Below, piece by piece: positions 1-7,507 of a stretch of DNA of 64,000 bases. Both the position numbers and the translations under genes were made by a program. Source of the DNA: a virus; the IMG/VR virus record IMGVR_UViG_3300042402_002564, positions 1-64,000 of that record. One strand, given 5' to 3'. The notes beneath the pieces were generated by a model, which had not been told where the DNA came from, made no database searches, and saw only the letters and a list, made by a program, of their open reading frames with translations. How positions within the stretch are numbered: position 1 is the first letter of the stretch; each line of letters begins with the position of its first letter.

Positions 1-13
1 TAAGGAATGTTAA

Positions 14-21
14 GATAAATA
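14..21 (+). promoter_or_regulatory. Putative late promoter (GATAAATA) before psbD
   Basis: GATAAATA matches the NATAAATA form of the T4-type late promoter box. It ends 20 bases before the psbD start, leaving room for the AGGAGG ribosome binding site at about 34-39. The window starts just upstream, so further promoter elements cannot be seen. Confidence 0.5.
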
Positions 22-41
22 TGAGAAATACATAGGAGGTT

Positions 42-1103
42 ATGACTTCTTCAACACTTTCACAACCAATTTCACAAAGAGGATGGTTCGATGTCCTGGA
101 TGACTGGCTTAAACGAGATCGCTTTGTCTTTGTGGGTTGGTCTGGATTACTTCTTTTTCCCACTGCTTATTTGGCCCTTGGTGGCTGGCTTACTGGCACA
201 ACGTTTGTTACCAGTTGGTACACCCACGGGTTGGCGTCTTCTTATCTTGAAGGTGCTAATTTCCTCACGGCAGCTGTGTCTACGCCTGCAGATGCTATGG
301 GTCATTCTCTTCTTCTACTTTGGGGTCCTGAATCTCAAGGAGATATTGTCAGGTGGTTCCAACTTGGGGGACTCTGGCCTTTTGTGGCACTACACGGGGC
401 TTTCGCTCTAATTGGATTTATGCTTCGCCAGTTTGAGATTGCCCGTCTGGTTGGCATCCGTCCTTATAACGCAATCGCATTCTCTGGTCCTATCGCTGTA
501 TTCGTCAGCGTCTTCCTGATGTATCCTCTGGGTCAATCCAGTTGGTTCTTTGCTCCATCGTTTGGTGTGGCAGCAATCTTCAGATTTCTTCTATTTCTTC
601 AAGGTTTCCACAACTGGACTCTTAATCCTTTCCATATGATGGGAGTTGCTGGTATACTGGGAGGTGCTCTACTCTGTGCTATTCATGGTGCAACAGTTGA
701 AAACACCCTCTATGAAGACGGTGAACAATCAAATACCTTCAAGGCATTTGAACCCACCCAAGAAGAAGAAACCTATTCTATGGTTACAGCGAATAGGTAC
801 TGGTCTCAAATTTTTGGAATCGCTTTTAGTAATAAGCGTTGGCTCCATTTCTTTATGTTGTTTGTACCTGTTATGGGTCTCTGGACATCTAGTATTGGAA
901 TTATTGGGCTCGCTCTTAACCTTCGAGCATACGATTTCGTCTCGCAGGAAATTCGTGCAGCAGAAGATCCAGAATTTGAAACGTTCTACACGAAAAATAT
1001 CCTTCTAAACGAAGGTCTTCGTGCTTGGATGGCTCCAGTAGATCAGATTCATGAGAATTTTGTCTTTCCAGATGAGGTTCTCCCGAGGGGCAACGCACTT
1101 TGA
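42..1103 (+). CDS. psbD: Photosystem II reaction centre protein D2
   Basis: D2 is the thylakoid-membrane partner of D1 in photosystem II. It binds the P680 chlorophylls, pheophytin and the quinone QA. The 353-residue product has the normal host length and the expected membrane segments. It carries the [15 protein letters not shown] region with its chlorophyll and iron ligands (about residues 189-203) and the D2-type C-terminus EVLPRGNAL. The start is set by the strong AGGAGG site just upstream. It is followed by its own terminator at 1111-1131. Cyanophage psbD is a known auxiliary gene that keeps PSII repair going during infection. The gene is intact; I see no frameshift or missing ligand. 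GC content is somewhat higher than in neighbouring phage genes, consistent with a host origin. Confidence 0.98.
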   Translation: MTSSTLSQPISQRGWFDVLDDWLKRDRFVFVGWSGLLLFPTAYLALGGWLTGTTFVTSWYTHGLASSYLEGANFLTAAVSTPADAMGHSLLLLWGPESQGDIVRWFQLGGLWPFVALHGAFALIGFMLRQFEIARLVGIRPYNAIAFSGPIAVFVSVFLMYPLGQSSWFFAPSFGVAAIFRFLLFLQGFHNWTLNPFHMMGVAGILGGALLCAIHGATVENTLYEDGEQSNTFKAFEPTQEEETYSMVTANRYWSQIFGIAFSNKRWLHFFMLFVPVMGLWTSSIGIIGLALNLRAYDFVSQEIRAAEDPEFETFYTKNILLNEGLRAWMAPVDQIHENFVFPDEVLPRGNAL

Positions 1104-1110
1104 TTTTATA

Positions 1111-1131
1111 AGACCCTTCGGGGTCTTTTTT
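1111..1131 (+). terminator. Rho-independent terminator after psbD
   Basis: AGACCC and GGGTCT form a 6-bp stem around a stable TTCG tetraloop, followed directly by a run of six T. It lies 8 bases after the psbD stop and isolates psbD from the talC operon. Confidence 0.9.
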
Positions 1132-1180
1132 ATTATGTCTTTAATTCATAACAAAATTTAATATCTTATCAAGAACCCGT

Positions 1181-1192
1181 TATAATTATAAT
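1181..1192 (+). promoter_or_regulatory. Possible -10 element(s) before talC
   Basis: Two overlapping TATAAT hexamers (1181-1186 and 1187-1192) lie directly before talC. Any -35 element is weak. If the first is used, transcription would start close to the talC ATG at 1209 and leave almost no leader. No Shine-Dalgarno site is visible, so translation may be nearly leaderless. Confidence 0.4.
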
Positions 1193-1208
1193 GAGTTCTT
1201 ATTTTTAT

Positions 1209-1868
1209 ATGAAGATCTTTTTAGATACCGCAGATGTTTCAATGATTAGTCCAGCATATGAGACTGGACTATTGGATGGAGTTACTACAAATCCCACTTT
1301 GATTCTTAAAAGTGGTAGACAACTTCAAGAAGTTATTAACGAAATTTCGGATATATTTCCAAATTTAGACAGCATTTCTGCTGAGGTAGTTGCAGACACT
1401 GCTGACGAAATGATTTCGCAAGCACAACAATATTACACAATCGCTCCTGCTGTTACAATCAAAGTCCCTTGTACTGTAGAAGGACTTAAAGTTTGCAAGT
1501 TTCTTTCCGATAAAGGAATTCAAGTTAATGTAACACTTGTGTTCTCAGTGGCACAAGCAATTCTTGCATCAAAGGCAGGAGCAACATTCATCTCCCCATT
1601 CGTTGGACGTTGGATGGATAATTCAATTGATGGAATTGAACTTATCAAAAACATCCGTAAGGCATTTGATTACTCAGGAACATCTACACAAATTCTTGCA
1701 GCATCTCTTCGTGACGTAAGACAGGTAGAACAATCTGCTCTTAATGGTGCAGATGTAGTTACAATTCCTCCCATTGTATTCTGGGCAATGTATAAGAACA
1801 TTATGACTGATAAGGGTTTGGAACTCTTCCAGAAAGATTGGGACTCTGTTTTAGATAATAAAAAATGA
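1209..1868 (+). CDS. talC: Transaldolase, TalC/FSA-type short form
   Basis: Transaldolase moves a dihydroxyacetone unit between sedoheptulose-7-P/glyceraldehyde-3-P and erythrose-4-P/fructose-6-P in the pentose phosphate pathway. The 219-residue product is the short TalC type, not the long TalB type of the host. Visible signatures are MKIFLDTADV at the start, GVTTNPTL, the Schiff-base lysine in VTIKVPCT and ISPFVGRWMD. An upstream in-frame ATG at 1191 would add six residues (MSSYFY) that the family lacks, so 1209 is preferred. The last four bases overlap zwf (ATGA). TalC is a hallmark cyanophage metabolic gene; here it heads a talC-zwf-gnd cassette that would act as one unit. Confidence 0.96.
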   Translation: MKIFLDTADVSMISPAYETGLLDGVTTNPTLILKSGRQLQEVINEISDIFPNLDSISAEVVADTADEMISQAQQYYTIAPAVTIKVPCTVEGLKVCKFLSDKGIQVNVTLVFSVAQAILASKAGATFISPFVGRWMDNSIDGIELIKNIRKAFDYSGTSTQILAASLRDVRQVEQSALNGADVVTIPPIVFWAMYKNIMTDKGLELFQKDWDSVLDNKK

Positions 1869-3196
1869 AATCAATAGTAATATTTGGGGCAACTGGTGAC
1901 CTTTGTAAAAGGAAACTCATACCAGCACTTTATTCTCTTCACAAGAAAAATCTTTTACCAAAAGGATTTAAAATTATTGGTGCTTCTAGAACTAAACATA
2001 GTAAGGAGAGTTGGGTTGAGATTTTAGGACACTATTCTCAAGAGTTTATTAAACGACTTGATTATGTTCCTTGTGACTTAAGCGATTTAGAATCTTTAAA
2101 ACTGATAGATTCTTGCGATGACACCACTTATTTTCTATCAGTTCCTCCAGAAAGATATGTTGATGCAATTACTAATCTAAAAGAGGCAGGTAAATTAGAT
2201 GACGCAGAAAAATCTAGAGTCATTATTGAGAAACCTTTTGGCACCGATATTCAATCTGCTAATCATTTACAATCTGTGGTGGCTGGATATTTACGCGAGA
2301 AACAAGTATATCGCATTGACCATTATCTGGGTAAAGATACTGTTAATAATATTCTTGCCACCCGCTTTAGCAATATTTTACTTGAACCACTTTGGAACAG
2401 GAACTTTATAGAAGAAGTTCAGATCTTTGCAACTGAAACGATTGGTTGTGAAGGTCGTGCCCAGTATTATGATACTGCTGGTGCCGTAAGAGATATGCTT
2501 CAAAACCATATGCTTCAGGTGCTTGCATTAATTGCAATGGAACCTCCTTGTAAAAATGATGCTAAAGAAATTCGCAGAGAGAAGGTTAAGGTTCTTGCTG
2601 CAACTAGACTTGGTGATAATGTAGTTCTTGGACAATATGATGAATATAAAAATGAGGAAGGAGTAACTCAAGGTTCTCAAACTCCAACTTTTGTTGCTGG
2701 TGATCTTTATATTGATAACTGGAGATGGAAAGGAGTTCCATTTCACTTTATGACAGGTAAAAAAATGCCCGTGAATTGTGTTGAGGTTGTGATTAAATTT
2801 AAATCTCCACCACAACAATTATTTGATGGGCACGAATGCAACGATAGAATTGTAATGAGATTACAACCAGATCCACATTTGGATATGCGTATTGACATCA
2901 AATCTCCTGGACTAAATGATAATGTAGAATCAGCAATTCTTCAGTATCATTATCCAGTAGAAAAAGCAATTGATGGTTATGTAAAACTTTTTTATGATGC
3001 AATAAATGAAGATCAGTCACACTTTGTTCATGCTGATGAGGTATTAGAATCTTGGAGAATTGTTGATGATCTTTTATGTACTGGAGATCATTGTCGCATT
3101 ATGACAATGCCATATCTTTATAATGAAGGTGTTTGGGGACCTTGGCAAAAAACAGAACTTATTACTAAGTGGGATTATCCACTCAAATTAAAATAG
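1865..3196 (+). CDS. zwf: Glucose-6-phosphate dehydrogenase
   Basis: The enzyme oxidises glucose-6-P to 6-phosphogluconolactone and makes NADPH, the first oxidative step of the pentose phosphate pathway. The 443-residue protein has the N-terminal nucleotide motif GATGDLCKRKLIPALY, the VIIEKPFG segment (about 119-126) and the catalytic RIDHYLGKD motif (about 150-158). The last is canonical except for Asp in place of the usual Glu. It is shorter than cyanobacterial enzymes of roughly 500 residues. It overlaps talC by 4 bases and is 9 bases from gnd, so the three genes are translationally linked. Codon use is as AT-rich as its phage neighbours. Confidence 0.97.
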   Translation: MKSIVIFGATGDLCKRKLIPALYSLHKKNLLPKGFKIIGASRTKHSKESWVEILGHYSQEFIKRLDYVPCDLSDLESLKLIDSCDDTTYFLSVPPERYVDAITNLKEAGKLDDAEKSRVIIEKPFGTDIQSANHLQSVVAGYLREKQVYRIDHYLGKDTVNNILATRFSNILLEPLWNRNFIEEVQIFATETIGCEGRAQYYDTAGAVRDMLQNHMLQVLALIAMEPPCKNDAKEIRREKVKVLAATRLGDNVVLGQYDEYKNEEGVTQGSQTPTFVAGDLYIDNWRWKGVPFHFMTGKKMPVNCVEVVIKFKSPPQQLFDGHECNDRIVMRLQPDPHLDMRIDIKSPGLNDNVESAILQYHYPVEKAIDGYVKLFYDAINEDQSHFVHADEVLESWRIVDDLLCTGDHCRIMTMPYLYNEGVWGPWQKTELITKWDYPLKLK

Positions 3197-3205
3197 GAGT
3201 AAAAA

Positions 3206-4231
3206 ATGAAAGTAGGAATGATTGGATTAGGGAGAATGGGTGAAGGAATGTCTCGTCGTATGATGAAGGCAGGAATAGAAGTCTGGGGTTATCGTAGAAA
3301 TTATGAAAAAGCACAGGAAGCATATGAGAAAGGATATGTGAATGGAGTTGCAACTACTATTGAAAATCTTGTTAAAGTAGTAAAAAAGGATGGGCAACAA
3401 CCAGGCATTTTTCAAATGGTTGTGCCAGCAGAAACAGTAGAGGAAACGATTAATGAGTTACTACGATATTGTGGTGAGGGAGATATTATTATTGATCATG
3501 GCAATAGCAATTTTAAGGACAGTCGGAAGAGAGCAGAACGCTTGGCAAAACTTGGTATCCAATATATTGATTGTGGCACTAGCGGTGGTGTTTATGGTCT
3601 GGATCGTGGATACTGTCTTATGGTTGGTGGCGGAGATACTGCGGTCTCCACTTGTTCAAGCATTTTTAATGCCCTCTCCCCAGGAATTGACGCTGCCCCC
3701 AGGACTCAATTTGACTCAGACATAACTTCTGCTGAATACGGTTGGTTGCATTGTGGTGGTCCAGGTGCTGGACACTTTGTGAAGATGGTTCATAATGGTA
3801 TTGAGTATGGCATTATGCAGGCATATGCAGAAGGATTCAACATCATTAAGAACGCCAATTCAGGTGCTCAGTATGTTAGAGAAGGTGATGCGGAAGTTGC
3901 CCCAATGGCAGATCCAGAATCCTATTGCTATGATATTGATGTTGCTGAGGTTGCTGAGTTATGGCGTCGTGGTAGCGTGGTTGGGTCTTGGTTACTTGAC
4001 CTTACTGCTGATGTGCTACGCAGGGATGGTAGCCTTAAACAGTTCTCTGGAGGTGTATCCGACAGCGGTGAGGGTCGTTGGACTGTTTCTACCGCTGTGG
4101 ATCTGGGGGTTCCCGCTCCTGTTATTACTACTGCCCTTTTTGAAAGATTTAACTCACGCAATCTCGGATCGTTCGGAGCAAAAATCTTGAACGGAATGCG
4201 GTATATGTTTGGAGGACACCACGTTAGGTAA
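3206..4231 (+). CDS. gnd: 6-phosphogluconate dehydrogenase, short decarboxylating type
   Basis: The enzyme oxidatively decarboxylates 6-phosphogluconate to ribulose-5-P with formation of reduced cofactor. At 341 residues it is the short form, not the roughly 470-residue form typical of host Gnd. It has the Rossmann motif GLGRMGEGMSRR (about 7-18), DCGTSGG (about 123-129) and the catalytic block GAGHFVKMVHNGIEYG (about 192-207). An AGGAG ribosome binding site lies 8 bases upstream. With zwf it makes two NADPH (if NADP is the cofactor) per hexose, feeding nucleotide synthesis. The two Arg after the second beta strand (GYRRN) would suit NADP, but this is inference. Confidence 0.95.
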   Translation: MKVGMIGLGRMGEGMSRRMMKAGIEVWGYRRNYEKAQEAYEKGYVNGVATTIENLVKVVKKDGQQPGIFQMVVPAETVEETINELLRYCGEGDIIIDHGNSNFKDSRKRAERLAKLGIQYIDCGTSGGVYGLDRGYCLMVGGGDTAVSTCSSIFNALSPGIDAAPRTQFDSDITSAEYGWLHCGGPGAGHFVKMVHNGIEYGIMQAYAEGFNIIKNANSGAQYVREGDAEVAPMADPESYCYDIDVAEVAELWRRGSVVGSWLLDLTADVLRRDGSLKQFSGGVSDSGEGRWTVSTAVDLGVPAPVITTALFERFNSRNLGSFGAKILNGMRYMFGGHHVR

Positions 4232-4234
4232 ATC

Positions 4235-4295
4235 GTTATCGATAACAAGTGCTTGTAACAAATTTAAAATAAATATTCATAAGTTGCAAGCACTT
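4235..4295. repeat. 12-bp palindrome and long inverted repeat before the HNH gene
   Basis: Immediately after the gnd stop there is a perfect 12-bp palindrome, GTTATCGATAAC (4235-4246). Overlapping its end is an inverted repeat. AAGTGCTTG (4247-4255) pairs with CAAGCACTT (4287-4295), and a further AAC/GTT pair inside one mismatch lengthens the stem. The right arm ends exactly before the ATG of the HNH gene at 4296. It could be a translational hairpin, a terminator without a T-run, or a nuclease target or insertion scar. Confidence 0.7.
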
Positions 4296-4667
4296 ATGAG
4301 ACCTCTCCAATCGCCTCAAGAATACTTGTTCAATCTTCAAACAACAAGTCAATCTGAAGCAAAACGATTATGGAGAAAAGAAATAAAAGAAAGTTGGAAT
4401 CATAAATGTGCTTATTGTGGTTCAGAAGAAGATTTAACTCTTGACCATGTTATTCCACAATCAAAAGGTGGATTAGATATTACAAGAAATGTAGTATGTT
4501 GCTGCAAGTCTTGCAATCAATCCAAAGGACATGACCACTGGAAATTGTGGTATGTTCAGCAAGATTTTTATTGTGAAGAAAAATTTGATATAATAGAGGA
4601 GTGGATGAAACCACCTAAACCAACGAATCTTTATTCTTATCGTCCAAGGAAAAATAATGCATCATGA
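4296..4667 (+). CDS. Free-standing HNH endonuclease
   Basis: The 123-residue protein has a complete HNH nuclease fold signature. There is a CAYCGS zinc knuckle, then LDHVIPQSKGG with the DH catalytic pair, NVVCCCKSCNQSKG with the second cysteine pair, and the closing GHDHW. Such genes are usually mobile homing-type nucleases in T4-like phages. A longer reading from TTG at 4209 would overlap gnd by 23 bases and cross the inverted repeat. The ATG at 4296 fits better because the N-terminal extension looks non-coding. It sits between the carbon cassette and the accessory genes, a typical boundary position. No intron is evident. Confidence 0.85.
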   Translation: MRPLQSPQEYLFNLQTTSQSEAKRLWRKEIKESWNHKCAYCGSEEDLTLDHVIPQSKGGLDITRNVVCCCKSCNQSKGHDHWKLWYVQQDFYCEEKFDIIEEWMKPPKPTNLYSYRPRKNNAS

Positions 4668-4777
4668 TTAATTCAACAACTCCATATAAACTTGCTGAAA
4701 TTATTAGAGATACATGGCCAAATTTGTATCGACCACCTAAAAATTTTAATCCACCTTCAATAAAAAAATCTAAATAA
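4664..4777 (+). CDS. Small hypothetical protein (37 aa)
   Basis: This short frame overlaps the HNH stop by four bases (ATGA), a junction used repeatedly in this genome. It encodes a 37-residue basic, proline-containing peptide with the segment YKLAEIIRDTWPNLYRPP. No family is recognised. It may be a translationally coupled companion of the HNH nuclease or a remnant of a longer gene. Confidence 0.4.
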   Translation: MINSTTPYKLAEIIRDTWPNLYRPPKNFNPPSIKKSK

Positions 4778-4799
4778 GAAAAATATTGTAATTTTTAAA

Positions 4800-5636
4800 A
4801 TGGATACATCAATAGAAACCTTGATTAATAAATTAGAATCTATAGAAAAAAGATTAGATAATATAGAAAAAGAAGTATTTTTAGACTATGATAAACCAAA
4901 GTGGGTTTTGAATGATAATCTTCCATATCCATTTTACCCACAAAAGGTAGAAAAAAATACCAAGATTGTTAGAGTAAAGGATAATTATTTTTATACTGCA
5001 TACAATCTTTTTGATAAAGTGACTATCAATAGTATGCGTGAAGATTGTGATAGACAATTTAATAAGACAAATCAGACTCCATTAAGAGGAAAACAAAATA
5101 GTGGGTGTATCATAGACTGTCACGGGCATCATTTGTCTAATAGTCCAGAATATCCATATAAAGAAAATTGCTGGAATACATTTTGTATGGCAGCAAAAAA
5201 ACATGTAGTTAATTATTGTATTCATGCTGGAATTGATCCAGAAAAAATAATTCCGCATTCTTGCTGGTCTTCTAGAATGGTAGATTATGAAGATCCAAAT
5301 AATTACCTAACTTTAGAATGGAATCACAGTACAGATAATGTAATTAGTAAACATCTAATTGGTATTATATACTATTTGTCAAATCCAGATCCAAAATATG
5401 GAACTTATGTTTCTATAGAAAAACCAAAAATAAAAGGATTATTTAATTCTAAAAATACTTATTATAATGAAGGTATTGAAAATTCATTTTTTATTTTTGA
5501 TGCTGGTAAGTCATATCATTCTGATATGATTCCCAAACTAGAGGATTTGAGAAAAAAACCAAAATATGTTATTAGATTTGATTGGTATATAAATTTTCCA
5601 TACAATAAACCCTCTTGGGAACTACCAAAAGTATAA
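4800..5636 (+). CDS. 2OG-Fe(II) oxygenase-like protein with N-terminal coiled coil
   Basis: The 278-residue protein starts with a short coiled coil (LINKLESIEKRLDNIEKE). The rest resembles a double-stranded beta-helix oxygenase. A candidate metal-binding stretch (EWNHSTD, about 180) leads into a strand with IIYYLSNPD. Later come FFIFDAGKSYHSDMIP, with a possible distal histidine, and YVIRFDWYINF, with a possible 2-oxoglutarate-binding arginine. The HxD pair is not in canonical spacing, so the family call is tentative. It is followed head to head at its 3' end by a reverse-strand sulfotransferase, so the two form a small accessory pair next to the HNH gene. The target is unknown. Confidence 0.5.
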   Translation: MDTSIETLINKLESIEKRLDNIEKEVFLDYDKPKWVLNDNLPYPFYPQKVEKNTKIVRVKDNYFYTAYNLFDKVTINSMREDCDRQFNKTNQTPLRGKQNSGCIIDCHGHHLSNSPEYPYKENCWNTFCMAAKKHVVNYCIHAGIDPEKIIPHSCWSSRMVDYEDPNNYLTLEWNHSTDNVISKHLIGIIYYLSNPDPKYGTYVSIEKPKIKGLFNSKNTYYNEGIENSFFIFDAGKSYHSDMIPKLEDLRKKPKYVIRFDWYINFPYNKPSWELPKV

Positions 5637-5640
5637 AAAA

Positions 5641-6255
5641 TTAATATCCTAAAATTTCATAATCTTCAAAATAGTAATTCTTAATTAAGGATTCTATTTT
5701 TTTATTTTCTTTTATTTTATTTTCTTTTAATTCTGCTGGATCTCCATAATAGGAATACTCTTTTATTTCTACATTATCATTAAAGTTTTCATTAAACCAT
5801 GTAATAAAATTTTTAGTCAATCCATCTTCAAACTTATAGACTAAGGTTTTATCACTTAAAAATTCATTTTGTGGTCTCATCCAGTTTGAATTATATCTTT
5901 TAGTAATTGCGTGGTATTCAATGAAATGTTTTAACCCTTCTTCAGTTTCCAATGAAGAAATTACTTGGTCTTCCATATCAGAGTACCATTCATTAATCAT
6001 ACAGTGTGCTGAAGAAGCAAATCTGGTAAATGGATCTCTAACAATTGCAAACTGTTTAGAATTCTCAACGTCTTCTAGCATTTCATATAATGGATAATGT
6101 AAATGCATTATACTGATGCCATAAATTGATTGCTCATAATCAGTGTGATAAAGATCATACCCATTATTAGACAAAACTTCTTTAATATACCTACCACCAG
6201 TTCTGGGAATGTGAATATGAAAAGCTTTAATATCTTCTTTTACGAATAACGTCAT
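5641..6255 (-). CDS. Sulfotransferase-family protein
   Basis: The 204-residue protein has the two PAPS-binding motifs of the sulfotransferase fold. The 5'-phosphosulfate loop is FHIHIPRTGGRYIKEVL near the N-terminus, and the 3'-phosphate motif is IVRDPFTRFASS (about 71-82). It would transfer sulfate from PAPS to a glycan or other acceptor, which cannot be read from sequence. It is a lone reverse-strand gene. A TATAAT (reverse strand 6283-6278) lies just upstream of its start, but no good -35 is seen. It ends 4 bases from the end of the forward gene. A second sulfotransferase lies at 40049-40780. Confidence 0.8.
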   Translation of the reverse strand: MTLFVKEDIKAFHIHIPRTGGRYIKEVLSNNGYDLYHTDYEQSIYGISIMHLHYPLYEMLEDVENSKQFAIVRDPFTRFASSAHCMINEWYSDMEDQVISSLETEEGLKHFIEYHAITKRYNSNWMRPQNEFLSDKTLVYKFEDGLTKNFITWFNENFNDNVEIKEYSYYGDPAELKENKIKENKKIESLIKNYYFEDYEILGY

Positions 6256-6299
6256 TTTTATTTTTACCGCTCATCCTATTATACCGTATATATCGAAAT

Positions 6300-6328
6300 T
6301 TGACACCACCCCAAAATATCGATAAAAT
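6300..6328 (+). promoter_or_regulatory. Sigma-70-type promoter (TTGACA-17-TAAAAT)
   Basis: TTGACA (6300-6305) and TAAAAT (6323-6328) are separated by exactly 17 bases. The pair lies in the 145-base gap between the reverse-strand sulfotransferase and the forward fibre cluster. A late promoter box lies 40 bases further on, so the cluster may have both host-type and late promoters. The 17-base spacing was measured directly. Confidence 0.5.
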
Positions 6329-6368
6329 ACCTTTGTTGGGTTTGAATAAATATAGCTCTTTATAATAC

Positions 6369-6376
6369 TATAAATA
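6369..6376 (+). promoter_or_regulatory. T4-type late promoter (TATAAATA)
   Basis: An exact TATAAATA box lies 24 bases before the first fibre-cluster gene at 6401. This is the right distance for a late promoter with a short leader. It marks the start of the virion structural block. Confidence 0.85.
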
Positions 6377-6400
6377 TTTGAAACCCTCAGAAGAAGTGTA

Positions 6401-6736
6401 ATGGCAGCAATACCCTTAAATCTTACTATTGAACAGGGTGCAGATTTCCAAATAAATTTAACTGTTAGAAATAAAGATGGTACTCCATTGAATCTGTTGG
6501 GATATACTGCTTCGAGTAATTTAAGAAAGCATCATACATCAACAACTACATATCCTTTTATTCTTACTTTTGTTGATAGAATTAATGGAAGAATATCTTT
6601 AGAAATGTCAGATGCTGTAACGGCAACTTTGACTGAGGGGAGATATGTATATGATATTTTTATTGAATCATCTAATGGTAAAAAGACAAAAGTAGTTTAT
6701 GGAATGGCATTAGTGTCTCCAGGAGTTAGCTTCTAA
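6401..6736 (+). CDS. Small virion/fibre-associated protein (beta-sandwich-like)
   Basis: The 111-residue protein begins MAAIPLNLTIEQGADF and has an alternating beta-strand pattern (FQINLTVRNKDG, YTASSNLRKH, YVYDIFIESSNG). This resembles the small immunoglobulin-like or BppU-type N-terminal domains found with phage baseplate and fibre proteins. It is the first gene after an exact late promoter and overlaps the next gene by one base (TAATG). Its role as a virion component is inferred from this context; the precise function is not known. Confidence 0.6.
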   Translation: MAAIPLNLTIEQGADFQINLTVRNKDGTPLNLLGYTASSNLRKHHTSTTTYPFILTFVDRINGRISLEMSDAVTATLTEGRYVYDIFIESSNGKKTKVVYGMALVSPGVSF

Positions 6737-7446
6737 TGTCTGATTTTATAGTAACAGTTGATGATGGTTTATATGATGTTACGATTGATCCAGGATTACA
6801 ACGATATAATCTTGGAGTCAATTATGAGATACCATCAAAATCAACACAATATAGTAATTTACTTTTAGATAATATATCATCATCTTTTAATGGAACTTCT
6901 CAAACATTTCCATTAACTGTCAATGGTGAACCATATTTTCCTTTAAATGAACAACAGTTAATAATTTCTGTTAACGATGTTGTTTTAAATCCTGGTGTAG
7001 ATTATCAAATATCTGGAAGTAATATCCATTTCACAATACCTCCATCTAATGGAGATGTATTTTTTGGGGTTGCGATGGCAACCACTGCAGATCTTACAAG
7101 GACTATTAATTTTGTTCTTGATAGTGGGTCTGAAGATATATCACCAGGGTCTAAAGGACAACTTGGTATTGATGTAACTGGAAGAATAGAATCCTGGGTT
7201 TTAGTTTCTGAGGATGTTGGATCAATAGTCATTGATATTCAAAAGGATAGATATGACACATTCCCAGATAACCTTACATCTATTGTTGGAACTGAATACC
7301 CAAGATTAAGTAATCAACTTAAAAATAGAGATGAAGATCTTACAACTTGGAGCACAATTATTACTGCTGGGGACATTTTAGACTTCAGTGTAATATCTTG
7401 TTCTGGAATTAAAAAGTGTTCTTTATTCCTTAGACTTTTACTTTGA
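6736..7446 (+). CDS. Virion structural protein, probable tail fibre component
   Basis: The 236-residue protein has beta-rich segments such as FPLTVNGEPYFPLNEQQLIISVNDVVLNPG and VDYQISGSNIHFTIPP. This 'function with default value' pattern is common in phage fibre connector domains. It follows the previous gene with a one-base overlap and precedes a late promoter. No enzymatic motif is visible. It probably assembles with the neighbouring 111-residue protein in the adsorption apparatus, but that is inference from position. Confidence 0.55.
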   Translation: MSDFIVTVDDGLYDVTIDPGLQRYNLGVNYEIPSKSTQYSNLLLDNISSSFNGTSQTFPLTVNGEPYFPLNEQQLIISVNDVVLNPGVDYQISGSNIHFTIPPSNGDVFFGVAMATTADLTRTINFVLDSGSEDISPGSKGQLGIDVTGRIESWVLVSEDVGSIVIDIQKDRYDTFPDNLTSIVGTEYPRLSNQLKNRDEDLTTWSTIITAGDILDFSVISCSGIKKCSLFLRLLL

Positions 7447-7463
7447 TACAATTATTAAAATCT

Positions 7464-7471
7464 TATAAATA
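7464..7471 (+). promoter_or_regulatory. T4-type late promoter (TATAAATA)
   Basis: An exact TATAAATA box lies 36 bases before the ATG at 7508, in a 61-base intergenic gap. It gives the next structural gene its own late transcription start. Confidence 0.85.
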
Positions 7472-7507
7472 AAAACATAACGGACAACTGTAACGGAGAC
7501 CTTTCAA

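Noticed and set aside
4209-4295. TTG start extending the HNH protein into gnd
   Set aside because: The added 29 residues cross the palindrome and inverted repeat and match no HNH pattern; the ATG at 4296 is a simpler start.
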